Assembly: GCA_913046025.1 (NCBI GenBank)
Contig: CAJWRP010000093.1
Span: 1-7,472 of the forward strand
Reading direction: 5' to 3'
DNA: 7,472 bases
From: an uncultured Chloroflexota bacterium
GTDB taxonomy: Bacteria; Chloroflexota; Dehalococcoidia; SAR202; UBA11138
This document shows positions 1-5,882 of the stretch, piece by piece (the stretch's first letter is position 1; every line of letters begins with the position of its first letter). The notes below the pieces were generated by a model that saw only the letters and a program-made list of their open reading frames with translations, was not told the DNA's origin and did no database searches. Position numbers and translations under genes: made by a program.

Positions 1-214
1 CCACTTGTTGCGGAATTCGTGCTGATCCACCCGTAATCAGGAGCAAGTCCCTTTTGCATATCCGATTGAATTGCCTATTGTTCGTGGTAATAACGACCCA
101 CTAGTGATCAGTATAGGGGGCAAAGGCCGTTGATTCCACCCCTAAGTTCGGGAAAATGGACTCCCCGGAGATTCTGCTTATAACTGCTGTGATTCCTTCA
201 AATAATCGGTAGAG

Positions 215-243
215 TTGACAGAGCGTTGTTTCCAATCTAGGAT
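215..243 (+). promoter_or_regulatory. Sigma-70-like promoter in the gene-free region
   Basis: A perfect -35 box TTGACA (215-220) is followed after exactly 17 bp by TAGGAT (238-243), which matches four of six bases of the -10 consensus. Transcription would begin near 250, inside the palindrome ATTGGCACCAAT (246-257). No reading frame follows for about 360 bases, so the product would be either a very long leader of the methyltransferase gene or a non-coding RNA. This is a sequence match only. Confidence 0.4.
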
Positions 244-366
244 TGATTGGCACCAATTGCCCCTTAATTATACGTTAGTGCTGCGGCGCGCAGGCCAACA
301 GAGATAGCCGAAATGAAGTCAAGGATGAGCGATAATATCTCTTCCAGAATAGCCGATTCTCACCAG

Positions 367-383
367 GTATCAGCGGCTGATAC
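367..383. repeat. Perfect 17-bp palindrome (operator candidate)
   Basis: GTATCAGC-G-GCTGATAC has two perfect 8-bp arms around a single central base. A one-base centre is poor for an RNA hairpin, although a three-base loop with 7-bp arms is possible. It is typical of a site bound by a dimeric regulator. It lies about 230 bp before the first methyltransferase gene and about 120 bp after the promoter-like sequence at 215-243. The cognate protein is unknown. Confidence 0.5.
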
Positions 384-433
384 GACACATGACGTCCGTA
401 GTCGGAATCTTCCCTGCGACCCCTAGCTTCGAT

Positions 434-467
434 GAGGGCGGTTAACTCCACGTAACCCTCTTAGAGG
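434..467 (+). other. Hairpin-forming repeats in the leader region
   Basis: GGTTA (440-444) pairs with TAACC (453-457), and the flanking GAG and CTC can extend the stem across a three-base bulge (434-444 with 453-460). An overlapping perfect odd palindrome CCTCT-T-AGAGG occupies 457-467, so the two structures would be mutually exclusive in RNA. No clear U-tract follows, so neither is an obvious terminator. The role is unknown. Confidence 0.3.
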
Positions 468-507
468 TCTCTTCGATTTCTCCCATTTTGCATCCCAGCC
501 TAGACAG

Positions 508-535
508 TTGGCATCAAGCCATGCCTGTATATAGG
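508..535 (+). promoter_or_regulatory. Weak promoter candidate for the methyltransferase pair
   Basis: TTGGCA (508-513, five of six -35 bases) is followed after 16 bp by TATAGG (530-535, four of six -10 bases). An alternative -10, TATAAG at 547-552, lacks a good -35. Either would give a short leader to the start codon at 616. The match is modest. Confidence 0.25.
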
Positions 536-579
536 GATGCACCATTTATAAGCCAACCTAATTAACTGAATTTTAAATA

Positions 580-599
580 GTGATCTAACCGTGATCTAA
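580..599 (+). repeat. 9-bp direct repeat before the first gene
   Basis: GTGATCTAA occurs at 580-588 and again at 591-599, a spacing of 11 bp or about one helical turn, ending just before the ribosome site AGGAGAG (602-608). Same-face tandem copies next to a start suggest binding by a regulator, though two copies of nine bases could also be a local duplication. Confidence 0.4.
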
Positions 600-615
600 T
601 CAGGAGAGACATACA

Positions 616-1434
616 ATGCAAAAGAGTTTTACCGAACAAGACACAGAGACTTATTATGATAGCCAGGATGCAATTTATAGCTCATTTTGGGACCCAGAGG
701 GAAGTGTCCACTGGGGCTATTTCGACGAGTCAACGGGCAACGACTTCCTAAAGGCCTGCTCTAACTTGAACACGCTCATGTCAGGCTGGGGAAAGATCGG
801 ACCCGATTCCAAAGTGCTTGATCTTGGCTGTGGCAATGGCACTACCTCTATTAGATTGCACGAGCAGTTCAAGTGCGAAGTGGTTGGTATCGACCTCAGC
901 GGCGTCCGAATTGATAACGCCAATGAGGCTCTCGCCGAGCAGTCAGCAGAAGTGCAGGCCAAGGTCAGCTTCGAGAAGGCATCTGCGACTGAACTTCCAT
1001 TTGAGGATGGCTTTTTTACACACGTTTGGAGTCAGGCTACTCTCTATCATGTCCACGACCAGGAGTCGGCATTAAAGGAGACCCATAGAGTTCTGCAGCG
1101 CGATGGAACTTTTATCTTTGATGATTTGCTAAAGCCCCAGTCTAGAATTAGCGAAATGGCTCAGAAGCACGTCTACGAGCGCCTTTTTTTCGATACTGAA
1201 TACAGCTTCGAGACCTATCAAAAGGCACTGGAGACTGTTGGCTTCACTGTCAACGATGCCAAAGACCTGTCGGACCATCTGAAAATGAGCTACTGGTGCT
1301 TGTCTACCATGACCTTCAATCGTGGCGGCGAGCACTCGGATCACTACGAAGAGTTGTCTTACTCTTATGAGCAGACCGCTCAAGCGGTAACGAACAGGGA
1401 ACTAGGTTGGGGACTTTTCCTTTGCCAGAAATAA
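616..1434 (+). CDS. Class I SAM-dependent methyltransferase, substrate unknown
   Basis: This 272-residue cytosolic protein should transfer a methyl group from S-adenosylmethionine. The Rossmann-type glycine motif VLDLGCGNG lies at residues 67-75, the acidic end of the second strand at GIDLS (Asp93), the post-II region with PFEDGFF at about 128-134, and the post-III segment RVLQRDGTFIFDD at 158-170. The N-terminal stretch with YYDS and HWGYF (13-36) and the C-terminal WGLF recall sarcosine/dimethylglycine N-methyltransferases and tocopherol-type enzymes, but the similarity is too loose to name a substrate. The ATG follows AGGAGAG (602-608) by seven bases. The next methyltransferase gene begins 27 bp downstream, so the two are probably co-transcribed. 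By eye its base composition is more AT-rich than the next gene. Family is confident; function is open. Confidence 0.85.
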   Translation: MQKSFTEQDTETYYDSQDAIYSSFWDPEGSVHWGYFDESTGNDFLKACSNLNTLMSGWGKIGPDSKVLDLGCGNGTTSIRLHEQFKCEVVGIDLSGVRIDNANEALAEQSAEVQAKVSFEKASATELPFEDGFFTHVWSQATLYHVHDQESALKETHRVLQRDGTFIFDDLLKPQSRISEMAQKHVYERLFFDTEYSFETYQKALETVGFTVNDAKDLSDHLKMSYWCLSTMTFNRGGEHSDHYEELSYSYEQTAQAVTNRELGWGLFLCQK

Positions 1435-1461
1435 TCATTTCGCCTGCGGGGAGGCAACCGA

Positions 1462-2094
1462 ATGGAAGACAAAGAAAACCTGATCCAGTGGATATATGCC
1501 TCTAAAAACGAGGTAGAGTTGGAAGAGCGTTACGACGTGTGGGCCAAGAGCTACGAATCGGACCTGGACAAGGACTTCGGCTGGTATGGTCCCATCCGAG
1601 CGGTTGAATCATTCATCAGATATGTGGACAAAGGTGCTCGTGTGCTGGATGCCGGTGCGGGCACTGGGCTGGTAGGCAAACTCCTGGCTGAAGCTGGCTT
1701 CAGCAATATAGTCGGCATGGACCTGTCGCTCGGCATGTTGGAAGAGGCCCGAAACAAGGGCGTCTACAAGCAGCTAGACCAGATGACCATGGGCGAGACG
1801 CTGGGCTATGAGACGGACTCCTTCGACGCTGTGGTGACCGTTGGAGTGCTGACGGTTGGGCACGCACCTGTGGATTCACTAGACGAGTTGATACGAGTCA
1901 CCAAGCCCGGCGGACACATCGTGTATACTCTGCGGCCAGATCTCGCAGAAGAGGGCGGCTACAAAGAAAAGCATGCGGAGCTTGAGGCCGCCGGTCTATG
2001 GAAGCTGGCGGAATTGGGAGAGCCTACTCAGATTCTGCCCAAGGGCGAGCCAGATGTCTACCACCAGGTCTATGTATTTGAGATTTTAGCCTAG
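1462..2094 (+). CDS. METTL27 (WBSCR27)-like SAM-dependent methyltransferase
   Basis: This 210-residue protein is a small class I methyltransferase. VLDAGAGTGLVG (61-72) is the SAM glycine motif, with Met-Asp at 86-87 ending strand 2. The pattern YDVWAKSYESDL (24-35), GMLEEARNKGVY (91-102), the segment after FDAVVT (121-126) including TVGHAP, and VTKPGGHIVYTLR (146-158) followed by YKE match, from memory, the vertebrate METTL27 family and its bacterial relatives. The substrate of that family is not settled as far as I know. The start follows GGGGAGG (1448-1454) by seven bases, and the spacing to the preceding methyltransferase indicates an operon. The two proteins belong to different subfamilies, so they are not a recent duplication. 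Confident as a methyltransferase; the METTL27 link is strong but unchecked. Confidence 0.85.
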   Translation: MEDKENLIQWIYASKNEVELEERYDVWAKSYESDLDKDFGWYGPIRAVESFIRYVDKGARVLDAGAGTGLVGKLLAEAGFSNIVGMDLSLGMLEEARNKGVYKQLDQMTMGETLGYETDSFDAVVTVGVLTVGHAPVDSLDELIRVTKPGGHIVYTLRPDLAEEGGYKEKHAELEAAGLWKLAELGEPTQILPKGEPDVYHQVYVFEILA

Positions 2095-2114
2095 GATTTA
2101 ATCTAAGCGCCAAA

Positions 2115-2126
2115 AGCCTTCGGGTT
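2115..2126 (+). other. Small UUCG-loop hairpin between methyltransferase and CinA genes
   Basis: AGCC-TTCG-GGTT can form a four-pair stem (one G-U) closed by C(UUCG)G, an unusually stable tetraloop, followed by ATTCTT. The stem is short and the U-tract poor, so it is at most a weak terminator or pause site. It does suggest that the CinA gene may be partly uncoupled from the methyltransferases. Confidence 0.25.
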
Positions 2127-2198
2127 ATTCTTGGTGATTTGATATCCACTAACTGAAAATTCTAGAAAAAGTAAACTCTTAGTGCTCAGGAGAAACAG

Positions 2199-2687
2199 AT
2201 GCCCGATTTAACATCCATGGCAGCTTCGGTCGCCGAGAAGCTTAAGCAGAGTGGCCAAAAACTGGCCGTATCCGAATCGTCCTGTGGAGGCCTGCTTTCA
2301 GCCTGCCTCGTGTCGATATCCGGCGCGTCTGACTACTACGTCGGCGGCTCGGTTGTGTACACCAGGGCTGCACAGAAGGGCCTGCTGGATGTGTCAGACA
2401 GCGCCATGGAGGGCAAACGCGCCAGCACGGAAGAGTATGCCCTGATGAACGCTCGCGCCATACGCGAACGCCTGGGCACTACCTGGGCTTTGAGTGAGAC
2501 TGGCGCCAGCGGTCCTACGGGCAACCGCTACGGCGACGACGCGGGCCATGCTTGCATTGCGGTATCTGGTCCTGTGGAGCGAGCCATCACCGTGGAGACG
2601 GGCGAGTCTGGGCGCGAGGCTAACATGTGGGCCTTCACCAAGGCTGCCTTCGACCTGCTGGAGCAATGCGTATCCGAGGCTGGCTAG
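2199..2687 (+). CDS. Stand-alone CinA C-terminal domain protein (PncC-like amidohydrolase family)
   Basis: At 162 residues this is the CinA C-terminal domain alone, without the N-terminal competence-damage/MoaB-like half. Family members such as PncC hydrolyse nicotinamide mononucleotide to nicotinate mononucleotide and ammonia in pyridine nucleotide recycling. The nucleophile motif, usually ESCTGG, reads ESSCGG here (26-31), keeping the expected catalytic Ser27 but changing the next two residues. GGSVVY (49-54) and SETGASGPTG (99-108) are further family motifs. The inserted NRYGDDAGHA and the REANMWAFTKAAFDLL end look more like plant and fungal CinA-domain proteins than like Escherichia coli PncC. 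The ATG follows AGGAG (2188-2192) by six bases, 104 bp after the methyltransferase gene. Its stop shares CTAG with the converging VanZ gene. Exact activity is inferred. Confidence 0.85.
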   Translation: MPDLTSMAASVAEKLKQSGQKLAVSESSCGGLLSACLVSISGASDYYVGGSVVYTRAAQKGLLDVSDSAMEGKRASTEEYALMNARAIRERLGTTWALSETGASGPTGNRYGDDAGHACIAVSGPVERAITVETGESGREANMWAFTKAAFDLLEQCVSEAG

Positions 2688-3550
2688 GCCTGATCTCGAT
2701 ATCCAACTGATCTGAACATGATGAGAATGGCCTGGTGGTCTCTCAACACATAGGTTGTTGGGTCCTTTACTAAAACGCCGTTTACAAAGACCATGAACTC
2801 CCCGGCCGTTCCATCGGGACATTTGTCGCCGTTCTTATAGCTAGTTCCCCATGGAAGTAGGAAGCCATTTTGCGTAAGCCTGCCGCCGTGAGTCTCGAAC
2901 AGCAGACTTAGAGTCGCATTTTTCCCCTCCTCTGACGCGTCATTTGGGTGTATATGGATAAACTCTGTTCCGTGGCTGTGAACACCGCCAGGCACGCCCG
3001 GTAAGTCTGGCTGTCTCATACCACAAACGGATATGCCGTAAGAACTGTGCCAGTGATCGCCATGGTATGGGTATGCCGGGTTCCAGATCGCCGTGCTTGC
3101 AGCTATTCCGACTATCACCAGGGCCATTCCGGTCCCGATGGCGGCGCAAATGAGGCGTCTGGGCACGCCGATAACGCTGAGGAAGAGAACTGTTAATAGT
3201 CCTGCCATTGCCCCGGCGACATTGAATACCACGTCGGATAGTTGCGCTGAACGTTCAGGGAGAACGCTCTGCATTACTTCGACAGCGATGCCTACGGCAA
3301 TGGCTATCACCACGGCTTGGATCGCAGACTTGAAGCCGCCAATTGGCCCTGGCCTGTGCCTCGTCAAGATTATGTAGATCAAAGTTACCAGAATGAAATA
3401 TGCAATGAAGTGTGTCACAGCAGTGACCAGAGATCGAGGCAAGGATGGTATTAGGAGCAGCCGGGGAATCGATGATAGGTAACTGAGATAAATCACCCAG
3501 GCTGCGATAAGCAACGTGGTGGAACTGGGAAGAAGGCCTAACCCGCGCAA
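2684..3550 (-). CDS. VanZ-like membrane protein fused to a His-rich outer domain
   Basis: This 288-residue protein has about five membrane segments (near 12-30, 43-63, 75-95, 108-128 and 134-154) and a soluble C-terminal domain. Segments two to four carry the VanZ-like pattern: His47 and Tyr51, Glu91 and Gln94, Arg100, Asp106, Asn110 and Gly113. VanZ relatives are linked to glycopeptide resistance, but the biochemical role is unclear. Arg131-Arg132 before the last segment predicts that residues 155-288 lie outside the membrane. That domain has HGDHWH (163-168), HSHG (191-194), HIH (199-201), and Cys176 and Cys244, suggesting metal binding or a disulfide. I recognise this domain only as a conserved module of unknown function in Chloroflexota- and Actinomycetota-like proteins. 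The TTG start is the first possible codon after an in-frame stop and follows GGAG by eight bases. It lies 81 bp after the SDR gene on the same strand. Confidence 0.8.
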   Translation of the reverse strand: MRGLGLLPSSTTLLIAAWVIYLSYLSSIPRLLLIPSLPRSLVTAVTHFIAYFILVTLIYIILTRHRPGPIGGFKSAIQAVVIAIAVGIAVEVMQSVLPERSAQLSDVVFNVAGAMAGLLTVLFLSVIGVPRRLICAAIGTGMALVIVGIAASTAIWNPAYPYHGDHWHSSYGISVCGMRQPDLPGVPGGVHSHGTEFIHIHPNDASEEGKNATLSLLFETHGGRLTQNGFLLPWGTSYKNGDKCPDGTAGEFMVFVNGVLVKDPTTYVLRDHQAILIMFRSVGYRDQA

Positions 3551-3558
3551 CTAACTAA

Positions 3559-3562
3559 CTCC
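3559..3562 (-). promoter_or_regulatory. Ribosome site supporting the TTG start of the VanZ fusion gene
   Basis: On the minus strand GGAG lies eight bases before TTG (3550-3548). An ATG seven codons upstream (3571-3569) is in the same frame but runs directly into TAG next to the TTG, so it cannot begin this protein. Confidence 0.5.
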
Positions 3563-3631
3563 AAGCCGCATGGTGATTTATTCATATTTCAATAGTAACG
3601 GCTGCGGGCAGATATCCCAGGCCTTTTAGGT

Positions 3632-4486
3632 CTATGCCTGGCTGTAACCGCTGCCCACTCGTCCTCCGGGAAGTCCGGTACCCTGAGGGTTTTCCAACTG
3701 GCCGTACTCCGCCAGAAGCTGCTGGCTGTAAGTAACCCGGCCTGAGATCTTCTCCACAGACTCCGTTGCCAAAATCAACGCTGCTGCTGCCATGAGCTTG
3801 GGGTCTTCGCCTCGAGGGTCTTCTGGCCCGGTAACCAGGTGATGGAATATCGTCCCTGGCGTAGGTACCACCTGTGAAGGTGAAAGCGCTGTCACAGAAA
3901 TACCATACTCGTAAATCTCCTGGGCAAGGCCCTGCGAAAATCGCTCCAGCGCCGCCTTCTCCGCCCCGTAGCAGGTATGACCGCTATTGGCTGGGACGTC
4001 CTTGTATGGACCTCTGCCGGGACCAATTGCCGCTCCTGAAGAAATGTTGACTATGCTGCCGCTGCCTCGCGGGATCATGTCTTCCATCACAAGCTGGCTC
4101 AAGATAAAGGGAGCGTGGAAGTTTACTGCCCATGATCGCATCCATCGGTTAAGCCGGTAGTCTTTGATGGGCACAAAGTAGGTTAGCGCGGCGTTATTGA
4201 CCAGAATGTCCACAGGGCCGTAGGTATCCTTGGTGGTCTGAACGAGCATCTCGCAGTCTTCTGGCAGTGAAATGTTGGCTGCTACCGCAGTGGCCTCGCC
4301 ACCCGCCTGTTTGATCTCGTTTACAGTGGTGTTCAGAGAGCCTTCGAGGGGGTGATCCCCTTCGTCCACTGTCCTGGCGGCGCATACGACCTTGCCGTCC
4401 TCTGCCGCGAATAGCACCGCGATCTCCTTGCCTATGCCTCTGCTGGCTCCAGTCACCAGAACGACCTTGCCGTCCAACTTACCCAT
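3632..4486 (-). CDS. Short-chain dehydrogenase/reductase, HSDL2-like
   Basis: A 284-residue NAD(P)-dependent oxidoreductase of the classical SDR fold. The cofactor motif TGASRGIG is at 12-19, NNAA at 97-100, the structural Asn at 122, and the catalytic Ser150, Tyr173 and Lys177 lie in NISSG and YGAEK. The stretch AARTVDEGDHPLEGSL (36-51) followed by an AGGEA loop is typical of the subgroup that includes HSDL2-like proteins, where the loop after strand 2 is longer than usual. Between Ser150 and Tyr173 there are 23 residues instead of the more usual 13 or so, an extra Gly/Pro-rich loop beside the active site. The substrate is unknown. The ATG follows GGAGG (4498-4494) by seven bases. The gene begins 48 bp after the HAD gene and is probably in one transcript with it. 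Confidence 0.9.
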   Translation of the reverse strand: MGKLDGKVVLVTGASRGIGKEIAVLFAAEDGKVVCAARTVDEGDHPLEGSLNTTVNEIKQAGGEATAVAANISLPEDCEMLVQTTKDTYGPVDILVNNAALTYFVPIKDYRLNRWMRSWAVNFHAPFILSQLVMEDMIPRGSGSIVNISSGAAIGPGRGPYKDVPANSGHTCYGAEKAALERFSQGLAQEIYEYGISVTALSPSQVVPTPGTIFHHLVTGPEDPRGEDPKLMAAAALILATESVEKISGRVTYSQQLLAEYGQLENPQGTGLPGGRVGSGYSQA

Positions 4487-4534
4487 CTTGTTTCCTCCAA
4501 AACTCTTTAATGCGGGGCGCTATAGCAAACAGGC

Positions 4535-5251
4535 CTAACAACCTAATTTTTCAGCCAACTTCTCGAAGCTGCAGGCGTATACGTCGATCCAGTCTTCGTT
4601 GCTGGTATCGACGTCCCGGGCTGCACCGTGTTCACCAGGCCGAGGGACGAACGCCGTCTTCATGCCCGTCTCTTTCGCGGCCTTTAAGTCGTTCTTGTGC
4701 GCGGCGGTCATCATTACCTGTTCGATTGGAAGACCGAGAATCTCCGCAGCGCCCTTGTAGACCTCTGGGTCGCGCTTGTAGTGATGAAAGATCTCCGCTG
4801 ACAGGATGCAGTCCCAGGGCAGGCCCGCATACTTGCCCATGTTGGTCAGCAACGCAACATTGCCGTTGGACAGCGTGGAGATAACGAACTTGGTCTTCAG
4901 TCGCGTCAGGCCGGGAGTGGAGTCTGGCCAGCCGTCGAGCCTGTGCCAGGACTTGTTGAAGTCTACCTTCTCTTCCTCAGTGAGGCCGGTAATGTTGAAC
5001 TCCTCCAAGAGCTCATCGAGTATTGAGCGATGCAGGGTGTCAATGTTCGTCCAAGGCAGTTCGCCCTTGCGGACCTTGTCCATGGACGGCCCGTAGCCAC
5101 CGCGCCACCGGTCTGCGAATTCGGCCCACTCCACTGAGGTAACGTCCTTGGCCTTGCCCAGTGCTTCACCTTGTCTTGTGATGCTGCCGCGCCAGTCTAC
5201 AACTGTTCCGAAAACGTCGAAGGTTAAAGCCTTAACGTCGGATACACTCAT
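4535..5251 (-). CDS. HAD-superfamily hydrolase, 2-haloacid dehalogenase type II-like
   Basis: With the ATG at 5251 this is a 238-residue cytosolic hydrolase. Asp12 in FDVFGT is the expected nucleophile, with Thr16, Arg50, Ser128 (LSNG), Lys159 (KRDPEVY) and Asp188 at the other catalytic positions. Characterised L-2-haloacid dehalogenases hydrolyse 2-haloalkanoates to 2-hydroxyacids and carry an SSN-type motif before the last Asp; here that region is TAAHKND (182-188), so the equivalent Ser and Asn are Ala and His. This variant is a large group often annotated as type II haloacid dehalogenase without proof. A longer frame starts at a TTG (5311), but the added 20 residues match nothing in the family, and GGAG (5265-5262) precedes the ATG. 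The SDR gene follows after 48 bp. Dehalogenase activity is uncertain. Confidence 0.85.
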   Translation of the reverse strand: MSVSDVKALTFDVFGTVVDWRGSITRQGEALGKAKDVTSVEWAEFADRWRGGYGPSMDKVRKGELPWTNIDTLHRSILDELLEEFNITGLTEEEKVDFNKSWHRLDGWPDSTPGLTRLKTKFVISTLSNGNVALLTNMGKYAGLPWDCILSAEIFHHYKRDPEVYKGAAEILGLPIEQVMMTAAHKNDLKAAKETGMKTAFVPRPGEHGAARDVDTSNEDWIDVYACSFEKLAEKLGC

Positions 5252-5261
5252 CAGGAATTCA

Positions 5262-5265
5262 CTCC
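5262..5265 (-). promoter_or_regulatory. Ribosome site deciding the HAD gene start
   Basis: GGAG on the minus strand ends ten bases before the ATG at 5251, supporting that start, which puts the nucleophile at residue 12 as usual for the family. The upstream TTG at 5311 has no comparable site. Confidence 0.5.
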
Positions 5266-5319
5266 AATCAGTAATGTGGCACGCTTCCAACGAAGACTGA
5301 AGCCATGTCAATTTGATCT

Positions 5320-5341
5320 GCCAACCCAGGTTAGCGCTGGC
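5320..5341 (-). other. Bulged hairpin between uspA and the HAD gene
   Basis: On the minus strand GCCA-gcgct-AACC can pair with GGTTGGC around a two-base centre, giving an imperfect stem. No U-tract follows on the minus strand, so it is not a good terminator. It lies in the 116-bp gap between uspA and the HAD gene and could be a processing or attenuation structure, or chance. Confidence 0.2.
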
Positions 5342-5367
5342 ATGTGGCTGTTAATCGGTGTCAGAAA

Positions 5368-5829
5368 TTAAGGCACTACCAGGACGGGCATCTCACCTGC
5401 GCGAATAACTTTGTCGGTGATGCTGCCCAGTAACATGCGCTTCAATCCGCCATGGCCGTGTGTGGACATGACGATAAGATCAATGCCATGTTGCTTTGCG
5501 TAATCAATAATGTAGTCGTGCGGCGAGCCTTCATGGAACTCGATTTGCACATCAATGCCATCGTGTTCTAGCTGGTCTGCTGTGTGGCGCAAGTACTCCT
5601 TAGACCCGCGGATCTGAACCTCTTCCAGTTGCCGTGCTAGGTCCACCCCAACTACAGTACCAGGACCAGATTCAAAGCTACCGGATAGCATGCTCGCTGA
5701 AGTGTAGCGCGACAGCACATTAATTAGGTGTATGGTTGCGCCTGATGTCTTCGCCAGGCCCTCTGCGTGTGGCAGGGCTTTTTCTGCGAGTTTGGAGCCG
5801 TCCAAGGGAACCAAGATGCGCGAGTACAT
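5368..5829 (-). CDS. Universal stress protein, UspA family
   Basis: A single-domain 153-residue Usp protein. It begins with the typical first strand ILVPLDGS (5-12) and ends with MPVLVVP. The nucleotide-binding motif near residues 122-136 reads S-x2-G-x9-G-S (Ser122, Gly125, Gly135, Ser136), where the first position is Gly in the ATP-binding archaeal prototype MJ0577; Ser is common there in other members. Usp proteins bind ATP or act as dimeric stress regulators; the exact role here is unknown. The start is an ATG behind a G-rich site GGGGGG (5838-5833) at short spacing. A strong promoter lies at 5911-5883, with a tandem repeat at the transcript start. HAD follows 116 bp downstream on the same strand, so uspA may head the transcript or be separate. 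Confidence 0.92.
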   Translation of the reverse strand: MYSRILVPLDGSKLAEKALPHAEGLAKTSGATIHLINVLSRYTSASMLSGSFESGPGTVVGVDLARQLEEVQIRGSKEYLRHTADQLEHDGIDVQIEFHEGSPHDYIIDYAKQHGIDLIVMSTHGHGGLKRMLLGSITDKVIRAGEMPVLVVP

Positions 5830-5854
5830 GAACCCCCCTTAGGATTTAAAAGCG

Positions 5855-5872
5855 GCTGTTCTAGCTGTTCTA
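5855..5872 (-). repeat. Perfect tandem 9-bp repeat at the uspA transcript start
   Basis: GCTGTTCTA is repeated exactly at 5855-5863 and 5864-5872 (TAGAACAGC twice on the minus strand). It lies a few bases downstream of the expected uspA transcript start, a position suited to a repressor or RNA-binding protein. A short GTTC/GAAC inverted pair overlaps its upstream edge (5866-5878 on the plus strand). Confidence 0.5.
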
Positions 5873-5882
5873 CAGGAACCGC

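Larger units (their letters stand above)
1..615. other. Long gene-free region upstream of the methyltransferase pair
   Basis: No reading frame of useful length is seen on either strand, and nothing here resembles a tRNA, rRNA or known riboswitch. By eye it is more AT-rich than the genes to the right. It holds a promoter-like sequence at 215-243, a 12-bp palindrome ATTGG-CA-CCAAT at 246-257, a perfect 17-bp palindrome at 367-383, hairpin-forming repeats at 434-467, and a 9-bp direct repeat at 580-599 beside the first gene. Near the left end, CACTAGTG (99-106) and a TAGGGG/CCCCTA pair (114-119 and 139-144) could also fold. It may be a long leader plus control region for the gene at 616, or contain an unannotated small RNA. 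An open minus-strand frame from 59 leaves the left edge but is too short to call. Confidence 0.6.

Noticed and set aside
1..36. Plus-strand frame ending in TAA at 34-36 as the tail of an upstream gene
   Set aside because: Eleven codons are too few to tell from chance.
1..59. Open minus-strand frame from an ATG at 59 running off the left edge
   Set aside because: Only about 19 codons are visible, no good ribosome site precedes it, and the residues match no family I know.
33..101. TAATCAGGAG at 33-43, shared with the first gene's ribosome site, as the start signal for a small protein
   Set aside because: The only following start is a TTG giving 16 codons, with nothing recognisable.
2394..2822. 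Minus-strand 142-codon frame over the CinA gene and VanZ gene end
   Set aside because: It overlaps two well-supported genes in other frames and its product has no family features.
3548..3571. AGTT tandem units at the VanZ start as a phase-variable switch
   Set aside because: Removing or adding one unit does not join the upstream ATG to the gene; a stop remains in each case checked.
5252..5311. Longer HAD protein from a TTG at 5311
   Set aside because: The extra 20 residues are unlike the family, and the ATG at 5251 has a ribosome site and the usual nucleophile position.
5306..5311. TTGACA on the minus strand as a -35 box for the HAD gene
   Set aside because: No acceptable -10 box lies 16-18 bp downstream.
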